DNA from: Candidatus Gemmiger avistercoris | GTDB taxonomy: Bacteria; Bacillota; Clostridia; Oscillospirales; Ruminococcaceae | Assembly: GCA_019116705.1 (NCBI GenBank) | Contig: DXBF01000054.1 | Coordinates: 29,304-93,303, forward strand | Length of the DNA stretch: 64,000 nucleotides | Direction: 5' to 3' | Shown here: piece after piece, positions 51,822 to 59,395 of the stretch | Layout of the letters: each line of letters begins with the position of its first letter | Numbering within the stretch: the first letter of the stretch is position 1 | Program-made: the position numbers and the translations under genes | The notes under the pieces: model-generated | Databases searched by the model: none | What the model was told of the DNA's origin: nothing | The model's input: the letters and a program-made list of their open reading frames with translations, nothing else

Positions 51822-53144
51822 TCACAGCGTGATATTGCCATGCTTCTTGGCCAGACGGACTGCGCGCTTGCTGGCCAGCATATCCAGCGCCTGCGCCACC
51901 GCGCCGCGCACACCGGCCGCATCGGCGACTGTATCCGCCGCGCCGCTGCAGGCTGCCGCTTCCGCGCCGCAGACCTCCCTGGCATAAGCCGCCGCCTTTT
52001 CCCTGGTCGCATCGGCAATGTTATCCGAGGCATAGATCTCATCCTTGTACAGGACGCTCACCGCCGTCTCCGGGGCAAGCGGGGCAATGGTGCAGCCCTT
52101 GACCGCAACGCGCCAGTCTGCGCAGGCGCCAAAGACGGTATAAACCGGCCCTACCGCCTCACCGGCCAGCACTGCAACCTTGACCGTGGTGGCCTCCGCG
52201 TAAACGCCCGCCATGCGGGCCGCCTGACGGATGCCGCCCGCCTGGTCATCGCCTTCGCTCTTTACAAAGCCTTCGCTGTTCACGACCGTCACGACGGGGA
52301 TGCTGTATGCATCGCACAGGCGGACGAAACGGGCCGCCTTGGCCGTGCACTTATGGCACAGCGCCGCTTTCTCCGTCGCAACAATGCCCACCGCACTGCC
52401 GTTGATGGTTGCCAGCGCTGTAACGATGTGCTTGCCGTAACCGCTGTACAGTTCCACTGCGCTGCCGGTATCAGCCAGCGCTTCCACCGCACCCGCGGCC
52501 GTATATTTTGCCACATTCAGCGTTTTGCCGGAGGGTTCGAAGTCGAACAGAACCGGCCCTGCCAGGTTGTTTGCAGGCAGCAGCGCCACAACGCCTGCGG
52601 CGCGCTTGGCCGCCTGCACCGCGTCGGCTGCAACCACAGCCGCCACGCCGGCCTTGGCGGCAAAGGCCGCCGAACCGGCGCCGCTCACGCTGTCCTGCGC
52701 GGTAAACGGCGCGTTCAAAAACAGTTCCGCGTCCTCCGCCATAATGCAGACATCCGCCGCCGCCGCATGGATGGCACTGGTGCCCGCGCAGGTGCCGGTG
52801 ACCACCGCGATCTGCGGCACAACGCCGGAGACACGGGCGATCTGCGCCGTCAGCGCCGAAGTGGCCTTGAGCAGTTCAAGACCGCCGTCCAGTTTGGCGC
52901 CGGAAGCGTTGTAGAACGTCACAACGGGCGCACCGGTCTGTGCGGCCATTTCCAGCACATGGATCTTCCGTTCAATGTCCTGCACCGTGACGGGTTCGCC
53001 GTTTTCATATACGGCGTAGACGCTCTGCCCGTTCGCGCAGCCGTATGCCGCGCTGACGGCGCCCTCCGTGTACAGCGGCATGGAACTGCCGTCATCGAAA
53101 AAGGCTGCAAGGATCTCTGCCTTGCCGGGTTTGTTTGCTGCCAT
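51822..53144 (-). CDS. Divergent CoA-type carboxyltransferase (MmdA/12S-like)
   Basis: A 440-aa crotonase-fold carboxyltransferase related to methylmalonyl-CoA decarboxylase alpha and transcarboxylase 12S, but about 70 residues shorter than those. The N-domain shows SGAKLDGG (usual form SGGARIQEG) and GVVPQIAVVTGTCAG; the C-domain shows FVRLCDAYSIPVVTVVNSEGF and KVAVLAGEAVGPVYTVFG. The Gly-rich oxyanion loops are altered, so the acyl-CoA substrate or even activity is uncertain. First gene of the operon, with AGGAGG and a promoter. Confidence 0.82.
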   Translation of the reverse strand: MAANKPGKAEILAAFFDDGSSMPLYTEGAVSAAYGCANGQSVYAVYENGEPVTVQDIERKIHVLEMAAQTGAPVVTFYNASGAKLDGGLELLKATSALTAQIARVSGVVPQIAVVTGTCAGTSAIHAAAADVCIMAEDAELFLNAPFTAQDSVSGAGSAAFAAKAGVAAVVAADAVQAAKRAAGVVALLPANNLAGPVLFDFEPSGKTLNVAKYTAAGAVEALADTGSAVELYSGYGKHIVTALATINGSAVGIVATEKAALCHKCTAKAARFVRLCDAYSIPVVTVVNSEGFVKSEGDDQAGGIRQAARMAGVYAEATTVKVAVLAGEAVGPVYTVFGACADWRVAVKGCTIAPLAPETAVSVLYKDEIYASDNIADATREKAAAYAREVCGAEAAACSGAADTVADAAGVRGAVAQALDMLASKRAVRLAKKHGNITL

Positions 53145-53217
53145 ACAGCGACCTCCTAATGGTATAAGACTGACTGTTTTTTGTAAAAATGTTTATGAAA
53201 ATATATCATTTGGCACA

Positions 53218-53246
53218 ATTATACTACTTTGTCCAAGCTTTCACAA
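53218..53246 (-). promoter_or_regulatory. Promoter of the transcarboxylase-like operon
   Basis: Minus-strand TTGTGA (53241-53246), 17-nt spacer, TATAAT (53218-53223). The leader of about 70 nt is AT-rich, unlike its surroundings. Confidence 0.65.
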
Positions 53247-53291
53247 GTAGAAAGTTGTGGATTTCCGGGTGGTTTTCCCGCATTGTTTTTG

Positions 53292-54098
53292 TCACTCTTC
53301 CCCACCCTGCCGGATCGGTCCCGGACGGCGGCCGGCCGGCTGCGGGCGGGCAGGCGCCGGGCGGGCATTTTTCTGTGCAGCATTGCGCAACGCGCTGACC
53401 TCGGACCTTTTCAGTTCCCGGTACTCGCCCGGCTGCAGCATGCCCAGCTTCACAGGGCCTTCGGCGCTGCGTTTCAGCCGCACCACCTGCAGCCCCACCG
53501 CCGAACACATACGGCGGATCTGCCGGTTGCGCCCTTCGTGCAGGGTGATCTCCAGCACCGTCCGCCCGGGTTCGTCCGATAGCACATGGATCACACAGGG
53601 CTGTGTGCGGACGCCGTCATCCAGTACCACGCCGGACGCCATCTGCACGATCTGTTCTTCAGTGGCCCGGGGGTTCACGGTGACGCGGTACAGCTTGCCT
53701 ACCCCACCCGAGGGATGGGTCAGCAGGTTGATGAACGCACCATCGTCGGTCATCAGCAGCAGGCCTTCGCTGTCTTTGTCGAGGCGGCCTACCGGGCGCA
53801 GCATGGCCGGCACATCCGCCACCAGGTCCATGACCGTCTTGCGCCCGCGGTCGTCGGAGCGGGTGGTCAGATATCCGCGGGGCTTGTGCAGCATGATATA
53901 GGTATACTGCCGCTTACGTACAATGCGGACGTTTTTCCCGTCGATGGAGACTTTGTCGTAGTCGGGGTCCATCTTGTCCCCCAGGCCCACCGGGTGCCCG
54001 TTCACTTTTACCTTGCCGGCCGCGATCAGGCGCTCCGCCTCCCGGCGGGAACAGATCCCCTGATCGGCCAGTACTTTCTGAATCCGTTGTTCTGCCAT
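53292..54098 (-). CDS. rluB: RluB-type 23S rRNA pseudouridine synthase
   Basis: A 268-aa RsuA/RluB-family enzyme. N-terminal S4 domain (RIQKVLADQGICSRREAERL), catalytic Asp107 in VGRLDKDSEGLLL, and HEGRNRQIRRMC. A basic Pro/Arg-rich tail of about 25 residues follows the fold. Ends the scpA-scpB-DUF2953-ytfJ-rluB series, a common Firmicutes order. Confidence 0.93.
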   Translation of the reverse strand: MAEQRIQKVLADQGICSRREAERLIAAGKVKVNGHPVGLGDKMDPDYDKVSIDGKNVRIVRKRQYTYIMLHKPRGYLTTRSDDRGRKTVMDLVADVPAMLRPVGRLDKDSEGLLLMTDDGAFINLLTHPSGGVGKLYRVTVNPRATEEQIVQMASGVVLDDGVRTQPCVIHVLSDEPGRTVLEITLHEGRNRQIRRMCSAVGLQVVRLKRSAEGPVKLGMLQPGEYRELKRSEVSALRNAAQKNARPAPARPQPAGRRPGPIRQGGEE

Positions 54099-54107
54099 GT
54101 GTACTCC

Positions 54108-54500
54108 TTATGCTTCCGGCTCGCCTTCCCCGGGCTTGTCCCGCTTCAGGCTGGCCGTGATCTTTTCGATCAGTTCCGGCAGCGCCGCGATGGCGTTGTC
54201 CACCGCAGTGACCTTCTCGATCAGCTGCACCGTGCGGACGTTCCCGCCGGAAATGACAAGAAACGCCACCGGCGTGACCGAAACGCCAGCCCCTGTGCCG
54301 CCGCCGAACATCTGCTTTTCCGCTTTCGGCGCCACATCGGAACCGCCCGAAGCAAAGCCGAACGTAACGCGGGACACCGGGATGATGGTGGTGGCCGCAT
54401 CCACATGGATCGGGTCCCCGATGATCGTGCTGGTATCCACCATTTCGCGGATCTTGTCGATGGTAACGCCCATCAGCCCTTCAATCGGATGTTCTGCCAT
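54108..54500 (-). CDS. Spore protein YtfJ/GerW
   Basis: A 130-aa protein of the GerW (YtfJ) family, a spore protein needed for some germination responses in Bacillus. Seen: HPIEGLMGVTIDKIREMVD, GDPI, IPVSRVTFGFASGG and FGGGTGAGVSVTPVAFLVI, the family core. The start at 54500 has GGGAGG about 9 nt upstream. It follows the DUF2953 gene, the same pair as ytfI-ytfJ. Confidence 0.92.
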   Translation of the reverse strand: MAEHPIEGLMGVTIDKIREMVDTSTIIGDPIHVDAATTIIPVSRVTFGFASGGSDVAPKAEKQMFGGGTGAGVSVTPVAFLVISGGNVRTVQLIEKVTAVDNAIAALPELIEKITASLKRDKPGEGEPEA

Positions 54501-54527
54501 AATAACTCCTCCCAAATGTTATCAAAA

Positions 54528-55274
54528 TCAAACGGTACTCTCCCGAGGCGCAGGCTGTAGCAGCGGATCTTTCCAGATGCGGTACAGCAGATGGAACATC
54601 AGCGCCGCACAGGCGGACACCGTAAAACTGATCTCGCGTTCTTTCCGCCGCTGCCCGGTAAAATCCGGTTCCAGGCACAGGCGGTCGCTCTGCAGGTGGA
54701 GCATCTGCTGTACCGCAGCCAAAGCGGTATTCAACGCCGAAAGCGCCGCGCCATAGGCAATGGCGGTCCGGGACGCATCTTCACAGGTGACCGTCCAGAA
54801 CACGTTCAAATGCCGCACCCGGACCTTAAAAAAGGAATGACGGTCCAGCCAGCGCATATGTTCCCATGCGCAGTGCAAAAGCGCCTGCGGGTCGTCCTCC
54901 AGAAGCGTAAGCACCCGTTCCACACGGCCGATCGCCCCGGCCGGGATCTGCGGCGTCTCCTCCTCTTCGGCGGGGACCGGCTCCGCCGCCGGTGCAGCCG
55001 GAGCGCTATCCGGCGGCGGCGATGCAGATCCCGGGCGTGACGCTCGGCCGGAAGCCGCCGGCCGCGGTCTGCCGCCCGCAGGGGCGGCGGGCCTTTTCAG
55101 GTGAAACGACCAAAAGGTACGGCGCAACGGGCCGTAGACCGCTTTCAGCCGGAACCGGCCCGCGCGGTATTCCACTGCAAATCCCAGCGGAAGCAGCAGT
55201 GCCGCCGCCAGCAGCAAAAGCAGGACCGCCAACAGGGCCAGCAACACCTTCAGGATCATCAAGACTACAGGCAT
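54528..55274 (-). CDS. DUF2953 membrane protein (YtfI-like)
   Basis: A 248-aa protein: an N-terminal membrane helix (about 5-30), a Pro/Ala-rich low-complexity stretch (about 62-108) and a soluble C-terminal half of the DUF2953 type (ISFTVSACAALMFHLLYRIW near the end). Function unknown; its pairing with ytfJ suggests a sporulation link. It lies between scpB and ytfJ on one strand. Confidence 0.78.
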   Translation of the reverse strand: MPVVLMILKVLLALLAVLLLLLAAALLLPLGFAVEYRAGRFRLKAVYGPLRRTFWSFHLKRPAAPAGGRPRPAASGRASRPGSASPPPDSAPAAPAAEPVPAEEEETPQIPAGAIGRVERVLTLLEDDPQALLHCAWEHMRWLDRHSFFKVRVRHLNVFWTVTCEDASRTAIAYGAALSALNTALAAVQQMLHLQSDRLCLEPDFTGQRRKEREISFTVSACAALMFHLLYRIWKDPLLQPAPRESTV

Positions 55275-55280
55275 CGCCGC

Positions 55281-55880
55281 TCACTTCCATTCCAGTTGTT
55301 CGGCCCGCTCTTCCCCATCAGCCATGGGCGCTTCCTGCACGTCCCCGGCCGCCGCATCCTCCGCAACTTCGTCGTGCAGCGGCGGCAGGTCTTTTAAGCC
55401 GCCCAGCCCGAACACGCGCAGAAACGTATCGGTGGTCTGGAAGGCCACCGGGCGCCCCGGCAGGTCCAACCGGCCGGCTTCTTCGATCAGGCCCTTTTCC
55501 AGCAGTTTGGTCACGGTGGAAGAAGAATCCACCCCGCGCACCTGTTCGATAAAACTGCGCGAAACCGGCTGGTTATAGGCGATCACCGCCAGCACTTCCA
55601 GCGCCGCGGGCGAGAGCGGCGCGTTGCGGCGGGTATCCAGGACCCGTTTGACGACTTCCCCGTAGTAGGGCCGCGTCGTCATCTGCCAGCGGTCCGGCTC
55701 AAAATGCAGAATGGTCAGACCACTCTCCTGCTCGTCATAGCGCTGCTGCAGGTCGTGCAGCAGTTCTTCCGTATCCTGAGCGGAAAGGCGCAGGGCATCC
55801 GCCAGACGCTCGGTCTCCACCGGCTCGGCATGGGCAAAAAGCATCGCTTCCAGCGCGCCGGTCTGCTGCGCTTCATTCAC
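55281..55880 (-). CDS. scpB: Condensin subunit ScpB
   Basis: Winged-helix partner of Smc and ScpA in chromosome condensation. The 199-aa protein has ALEAMLFAHAEPV, SPAALEVLAVIAYNQPVSRSFIEQVRG and FLRVFGLGGLKDLPPL. A Glu/Ala-rich tail follows. The start is GTG at 55880 with AGGAGG upstream and an 8-nt overlap with scpA. Confidence 0.94.
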   Translation of the reverse strand: MNEAQQTGALEAMLFAHAEPVETERLADALRLSAQDTEELLHDLQQRYDEQESGLTILHFEPDRWQMTTRPYYGEVVKRVLDTRRNAPLSPAALEVLAVIAYNQPVSRSFIEQVRGVDSSSTVTKLLEKGLIEEAGRLDLPGRPVAFQTTDTFLRVFGLGGLKDLPPLHDEVAEDAAAGDVQEAPMADGEERAEQLEWK

Positions 55881-56604
55881 GGGCAGCGCCCTCCTTTCTT
55901 CTGTGATGGCTGCGGTCAAGATCCAGCGTGCCGTTATCCTCCACGCGGACCCGGCCCGCGCGGATCAGTTCCAGCAGCGCCAAAAAAGTCGCCACATTGG
56001 TGCTGCGGCTTTCCTCCCGGCTGAACAGCTGGCCGATGCGGCTCAGGCTGCCCCGCAGAAGCCCCCGCAGCATGTGGGAGACCCTGCTCGCCACCGAAAC
56101 GAACGGCGCGGTGACCAGCGGCTCAAAACGGTCCTGCGTAGGCCTGCGCTTGCGCAGACTGCGCCCCATCAGGCCGAACCAGGCCTGTACCAGAAGGTTT
56201 GGATCATGGCGGCGGGTATATTCAGCCGCGCCGACCAGCGGCATGGGTTCACGCACCGCCGTGTACAGATCCCGCGCCCGGCTGCCCAGGCTGGTAGCCA
56301 CCTCTTTACAGGCGCTGTATTCGATCAGGCGCCCGGTCAGTTCCGCCTTCATACGCTCTGCCTCCGGGCTGCGGGGCAGCAGCAGCGCGCTTTTCATCTG
56401 GACCAGATGCGCCGCCATATCGATAAACTCACTGGAGACCTCCATCCGGTCCTCTTGCAGCGTATGGATCGCCGCCGTATACTGGTCGATCAGTTCCATG
56501 ATGTTCACATCATAGAGGTTCATCTTGTTTTTGCCGACCAGATAGAGCAGAAGGTCCAGCGGGCCTTCGAAATCTTCCAGTTTGAACGTCAGCGTTTCCT
56601 GCAA
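55873..56604 (-). CDS. scpA: Condensin kleisin subunit ScpA
   Basis: Kleisin that closes the Smc ring. The 243-aa protein begins FKLEDFEGPLDLLLYLVGKNKM, the clear ScpA signature, and ends with a winged-helix-like FLALLELIRAGRVRVED. The start is TTG at 56604 with GGAGG 5 nt upstream, which also fits the family N-terminus. It starts 2 nt after the M50 protease gene ends. Confidence 0.94.
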   Translation of the reverse strand: MQETLTFKLEDFEGPLDLLLYLVGKNKMNLYDVNIMELIDQYTAAIHTLQEDRMEVSSEFIDMAAHLVQMKSALLLPRSPEAERMKAELTGRLIEYSACKEVATSLGSRARDLYTAVREPMPLVGAAEYTRRHDPNLLVQAWFGLMGRSLRKRRPTQDRFEPLVTAPFVSVASRVSHMLRGLLRGSLSRIGQLFSREESRSTNVATFLALLELIRAGRVRVEDNGTLDLDRSHHRRKEGAARE

Positions 56605-56606
56605 AT

Positions 56607-57281
56607 TTACCTCCACCACATTTCTACAAACCCGGTCCATTTTACCAGACGATCCCACATCAGATCGACGAGGAGGGACAGGGGGGCGTCCAGCGCGCCC
56701 AGGAATACCAGCAGCAGCACCGCCAGCATGATCTGCCGTTCGTACCGCATCGCCTGGAAATACAGCCGCCGGGGCAGAAACAGCAGCGCGATGCGGCTGC
56801 CGTCAAACGGCGGGATCGGGAGCAGATTGAAAACCGCCAGGCTCAGGTTCATCACGATCATATCATACAGCAGCAGCGACAGCACCGCCATCAAGCGGCT
56901 CTGCTGCGCTGCCGCGCTGTAAAGGACGATCTTGTACAAGATCATCGAGCCCCAGGCCAGCAACAGGTTGGACAGCGGGCCTGCGGCGGCAGAGATCGCC
57001 ATGCCCAGCTTGGGGTCCTTATAATTTCGCGGGTCGATCCCCACCGGCTTTGCCCAGCCGACGCCGCCCAGCAGCATGCACAGCGCCCCCAACGGGTCGA
57101 AATGGCGGATCGGGTTCAGGGAAAGCCGCCCGGCCCGTTTGGCCGTATCGTCCCCCAACCAGGAACTGACCAGGGCATGGGCCGCCTCGTGGAAAGGGAT
57201 GGCCACCAGTACGACCACCGCCCGCAGCAGATACCGCAGGATCTGGTACGGTGACAACAAGCCGTTCAATCTATGCACCAC
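56607..57281 (-). CDS. M50 (site-2 protease-like) membrane metalloprotease
   Basis: A 224-aa integral membrane protease of the short YwhC-like type. HEAAH (His31, Glu32, His35) lies in the first helix after FHE..., and NLLPIPPFDGS carries the third ligand Asp. Five or six helices. Substrates are unknown. The start is uncertain: GTG at 57281 is used, but GTG at 57278 or TTG at 57269 are also possible. First gene of the scpA-scpB operon. Confidence 0.88.
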   Translation of the reverse strand: MVHRLNGLLSPYQILRYLLRAVVVLVAIPFHEAAHALVSSWLGDDTAKRAGRLSLNPIRHFDPLGALCMLLGGVGWAKPVGIDPRNYKDPKLGMAISAAAGPLSNLLLAWGSMILYKIVLYSAAAQQSRLMAVLSLLLYDMIVMNLSLAVFNLLPIPPFDGSRIALLFLPRRLYFQAMRYERQIMLAVLLLVFLGALDAPLSLLVDLMWDRLVKWTGFVEMWWR

Positions 57282-57300
57282 CCTGTTTGAATTTCATCTT

Positions 57301-57329
57301 ATTATATCGTACAAAATGGCGCAAAACAA
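57301..57329 (-). promoter_or_regulatory. Promoter of the M50-scpA-scpB operon
   Basis: Minus-strand TTGTTT (57324-57329), 17-nt spacer, TATAAT (57301-57306). Divergent from the rpmB promoter. Confidence 0.6.
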
Positions 57330-57421
57330 GCCCTGACGCCCGAACTGTACGCCACTTTTGCCCGGATTTTGTCCCGCTGCGCGTATTCACAAAAAAAGCG
57401 CAAGTTTTTTATGGAAAAGAC

Positions 57422-57450
57422 TTGCAATTCCGAAAAAAATTCGCTATAAT
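57422..57450 (+). promoter_or_regulatory. Promoter of rpmB
   Basis: TTGCAA (57422-57427), 17-nt spacer, TATAAT (57445-57450). Confidence 0.75.
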
Positions 57451-57483
57451 AGTACAGCTATTGAAAAGGAGGTGCAAGCAATT

Positions 57484-57672
57484 ATGGCCAAATGTTCTTG
57501 CTGTGGCAAGGGTGTTACGTTCGGTATCAAGGTTTCCCACTCCCATCGTCGGAGCAACCGTACCTGGAACCCCAATGTCAAGCGCGTGAAGGCGATCGTG
57601 GACGGTTCCCCGAAGTATATCTACGCCTGCACCCGCTGCCTGCGCTCTGGTAAAGTTACCCGCGCGGTCTGA
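57484..57672 (+). CDS. rpmB: 50S ribosomal protein L28
   Basis: A 62-aa L28 with two CxxC pairs (CSCCGKG, CTRCLRSGKV) and the conserved SHSHRRSNRTWNPNVK. AAAAGGAGG precedes the ATG at 57484. In Bacillus rpmB is next to spoVM; here it lies 20 kb away in its own unit. Confidence 0.97.
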   Translation: MAKCSCCGKGVTFGIKVSHSHRRSNRTWNPNVKRVKAIVDGSPKYIYACTRCLRSGKVTRAV

Positions 57673-57686
57673 TTGGAAAGAAAAAT

Positions 57687-57723
57687 TGCCGGTCACCTCG
57701 CGTGATCGGCATTTTCTCTTTTT
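57687..57723 (+). terminator. Terminator of rpmB
   Basis: Stem TGCCGGTCAC / GTGATCGGCA (one G-T pair), loop CTCGC, followed by TTTTCTCTTTTT. Confidence 0.8.
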
Positions 57724-57747
57724 ATGGAAAATGACAAGGAGGACGGC

Positions 57748-57921
57748 ATGCTGCCACGCGACCCGATCATTCTGTTCAGCTATGTAAACACCAAACTGCG
57801 CGACCGCGACCCCAGCCTGGACGCCTTCTGCGAAGAAGAAGGCGCCGACAAAGCCGCCCTGTGCGCGGTTCTTGCGGAAGCCGGGTATGCGTACGACCCT
57901 GTGCGGAATCAGTTTGTGTGA
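57748..57921 (+). CDS. DUF4250 protein
   Basis: A 57-aa protein of the DUF4250 family: LPRDPIILFSYVNTKLRDRDPSL is the family core, followed by YAYDPVRNQFV. Function unknown. AAGGAGG lies 5 nt upstream of the ATG at 57748, which is better than the ATG at 57724. The ATP-grasp gene follows 35 nt later. Confidence 0.87.
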   Translation: MLPRDPIILFSYVNTKLRDRDPSLDAFCEEEGADKAALCAVLAEAGYAYDPVRNQFV

Positions 57922-57956
57922 GTCCGCCTTGTGAGAGAGGAAGTAACGCCACCACC

Positions 57957-59150
57957 ATGAATTTCATTTTTGTCAGCCCTCATTTTCCCAAGACTTACTG
58001 GAATTTCTGCGACCGCCTGCACCGTAACGGCGTCAACGTTTTGGGGATCGGCGACGCGCCTTTTGAAGAGATCCCTTCCGAACTCAGGCACTGCCTGACG
58101 GAGTATTACCGTGTCGGCGACTTGGGCAATTACGACGAAATGGTGCGTGCCGTCGGTTATTTCACCTTTCACTATGGAAAGATCGACTGGCTGGAATCGA
58201 ACAACGAATACTGGCTTGAGATGGACGCTCAGCTGCGGACCGATTTCAACATCACCACCGGCGCTCAGAACGACTTTATCGCGCGGATCAAGTTCAAGAG
58301 CCGGATGAAAGAAGGGTACCGGGCTGCAGGCGTGCCGGTGGCCCGTCACCATATGGTGAGCACGCTGGACGCCGCCCGGGACTTCATCCGCGAGGTCGGT
58401 TACCCGGTTATCGTCAAGCCGGACAACGGCTGCGGCGCCGAGGCCACTTACAAACTGCGGGACGAAACCGACCTGCGGGCCTTCTACGCCGAACCGCCTT
58501 CTGTGCCCTATATCATGGAAGAATATATCAGCGGGACCATCGTCAGCTTTGACGGCGTGGCAGACTCCCACTGTGTACCGTTGTTCTATACGTCCAACGT
58601 GTTCCCCACCCCCCTGCTGGACATCGTGAGCCGGCAGGGTGACCTCGCCTACTGGACGCAGAAAAAGGTCCCCGCCAAGCTGAAAGACGTGGGCTTCCGC
58701 ACCATCAAAGCCTTCGGCGCCAAAAGCCGGTTTTTCCATTGTGAATTTTTCCGGCTGGACGCCGACAAACCGGGCCTTGGCAAAAAGGGCGATTATGTGG
58801 CGCTGGAAGTCAACATGCGTCCGGCCGGCGGTTACACGCCGGATATGATCAACTATGCAAACTCGGTAGACTGTTACCAGATTTGGGCCGACATGGTCTG
58901 CTATGATGAAGTGCGGAACCTGGACCTGAACGGCCCCAAGTATTTCTGCGTGTACGCTTCCCGCCGCGACTGCCACACCTACCGGCATTCCCACGAAGCG
59001 ATCCTGGCCCGCTACGGTACTCGTATGAAAATGTGCGACGTTCTTCCCCCCGCCCTGCGCCTGGACATGGGCGACCGCATGTATACCGTCAATCTGCGCA
59101 CCGAAGCCGAACGGGACGCCTTCATCCGTTTCGTGCAGGAGCGCGCCTGA
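57957..59150 (+). CDS. ATP-grasp family protein
   Basis: A 397-aa cytosolic ligase-like protein. The ATP-grasp core shows YPVIVKPDNGCGAEATYKL, YIMEEYISGTIVSFDG and LEVNMRPAGGYTPDMINYA, with metal-binding Glu and Asn. It resembles carboxylate-amine ligases, but the substrates cannot be named. The start at 57957 (MNFIFVSPHFP) is clear from similarity to ATP-grasp N-termini; the ribosome site is distant. A very strong terminator follows. Confidence 0.88.
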   Translation: MNFIFVSPHFPKTYWNFCDRLHRNGVNVLGIGDAPFEEIPSELRHCLTEYYRVGDLGNYDEMVRAVGYFTFHYGKIDWLESNNEYWLEMDAQLRTDFNITTGAQNDFIARIKFKSRMKEGYRAAGVPVARHHMVSTLDAARDFIREVGYPVIVKPDNGCGAEATYKLRDETDLRAFYAEPPSVPYIMEEYISGTIVSFDGVADSHCVPLFYTSNVFPTPLLDIVSRQGDLAYWTQKKVPAKLKDVGFRTIKAFGAKSRFFHCEFFRLDADKPGLGKKGDYVALEVNMRPAGGYTPDMINYANSVDCYQIWADMVCYDEVRNLDLNGPKYFCVYASRRDCHTYRHSHEAILARYGTRMKMCDVLPPALRLDMGDRMYTVNLRTEAERDAFIRFVQERA

Positions 59151-59172
59151 CCCCTGACCCGAACGATACGGC

Positions 59173-59215
59173 AAAGCCCCGGCGCGGTGCATGTATTGCA
59201 CCGCGCCGGGGCTTT
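59173..59215. terminator. Strong terminator between convergent genes
   Basis: Perfect 19-bp stem (59173-59191 with 59197-59215) around loop TGTAT, starting AAAGCCCC and ending GGGGCTTT. It can serve both directions. Confidence 0.88.
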
Positions 59216-59242
59216 ATCCATCGTTTTTGCCTTCCGGGCCGT

Positions 59243-59350
59243 TCAAAAATAGCGCCGGACCCGCTTGCAGTACTGCGCATAGGGTGCGCCGAATACAGCA
59301 AGGCACTCCCTTTCCTCCGCGCGAATGATCCAATGGGCGGCCAGCTGGAA
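59243..59350 (-). pseudogene. Remnant of an isoprenylcysteine-methyltransferase-like protein
   Basis: About 35 in-frame codons ending at a TGA at 59243-59245. They read FQLAAHWIIRAEERE, then LAVFGAPYAQYCKRVRRYF, which matches the C-terminal end of ICMT/PEMT-type membrane methyltransferases ('EE..l...FG..Y..Y...V.R..'). No start codon or N-terminal helices are present upstream; the same frame runs from the stop of the DUF6056 gene. A decayed piece, judged by eye from a short match. Confidence 0.5.
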
Positions 59351-59395
59351 AACGTCCTTCCGCCTGCGGACACGTCCCCTGCGGATACACCGCCT

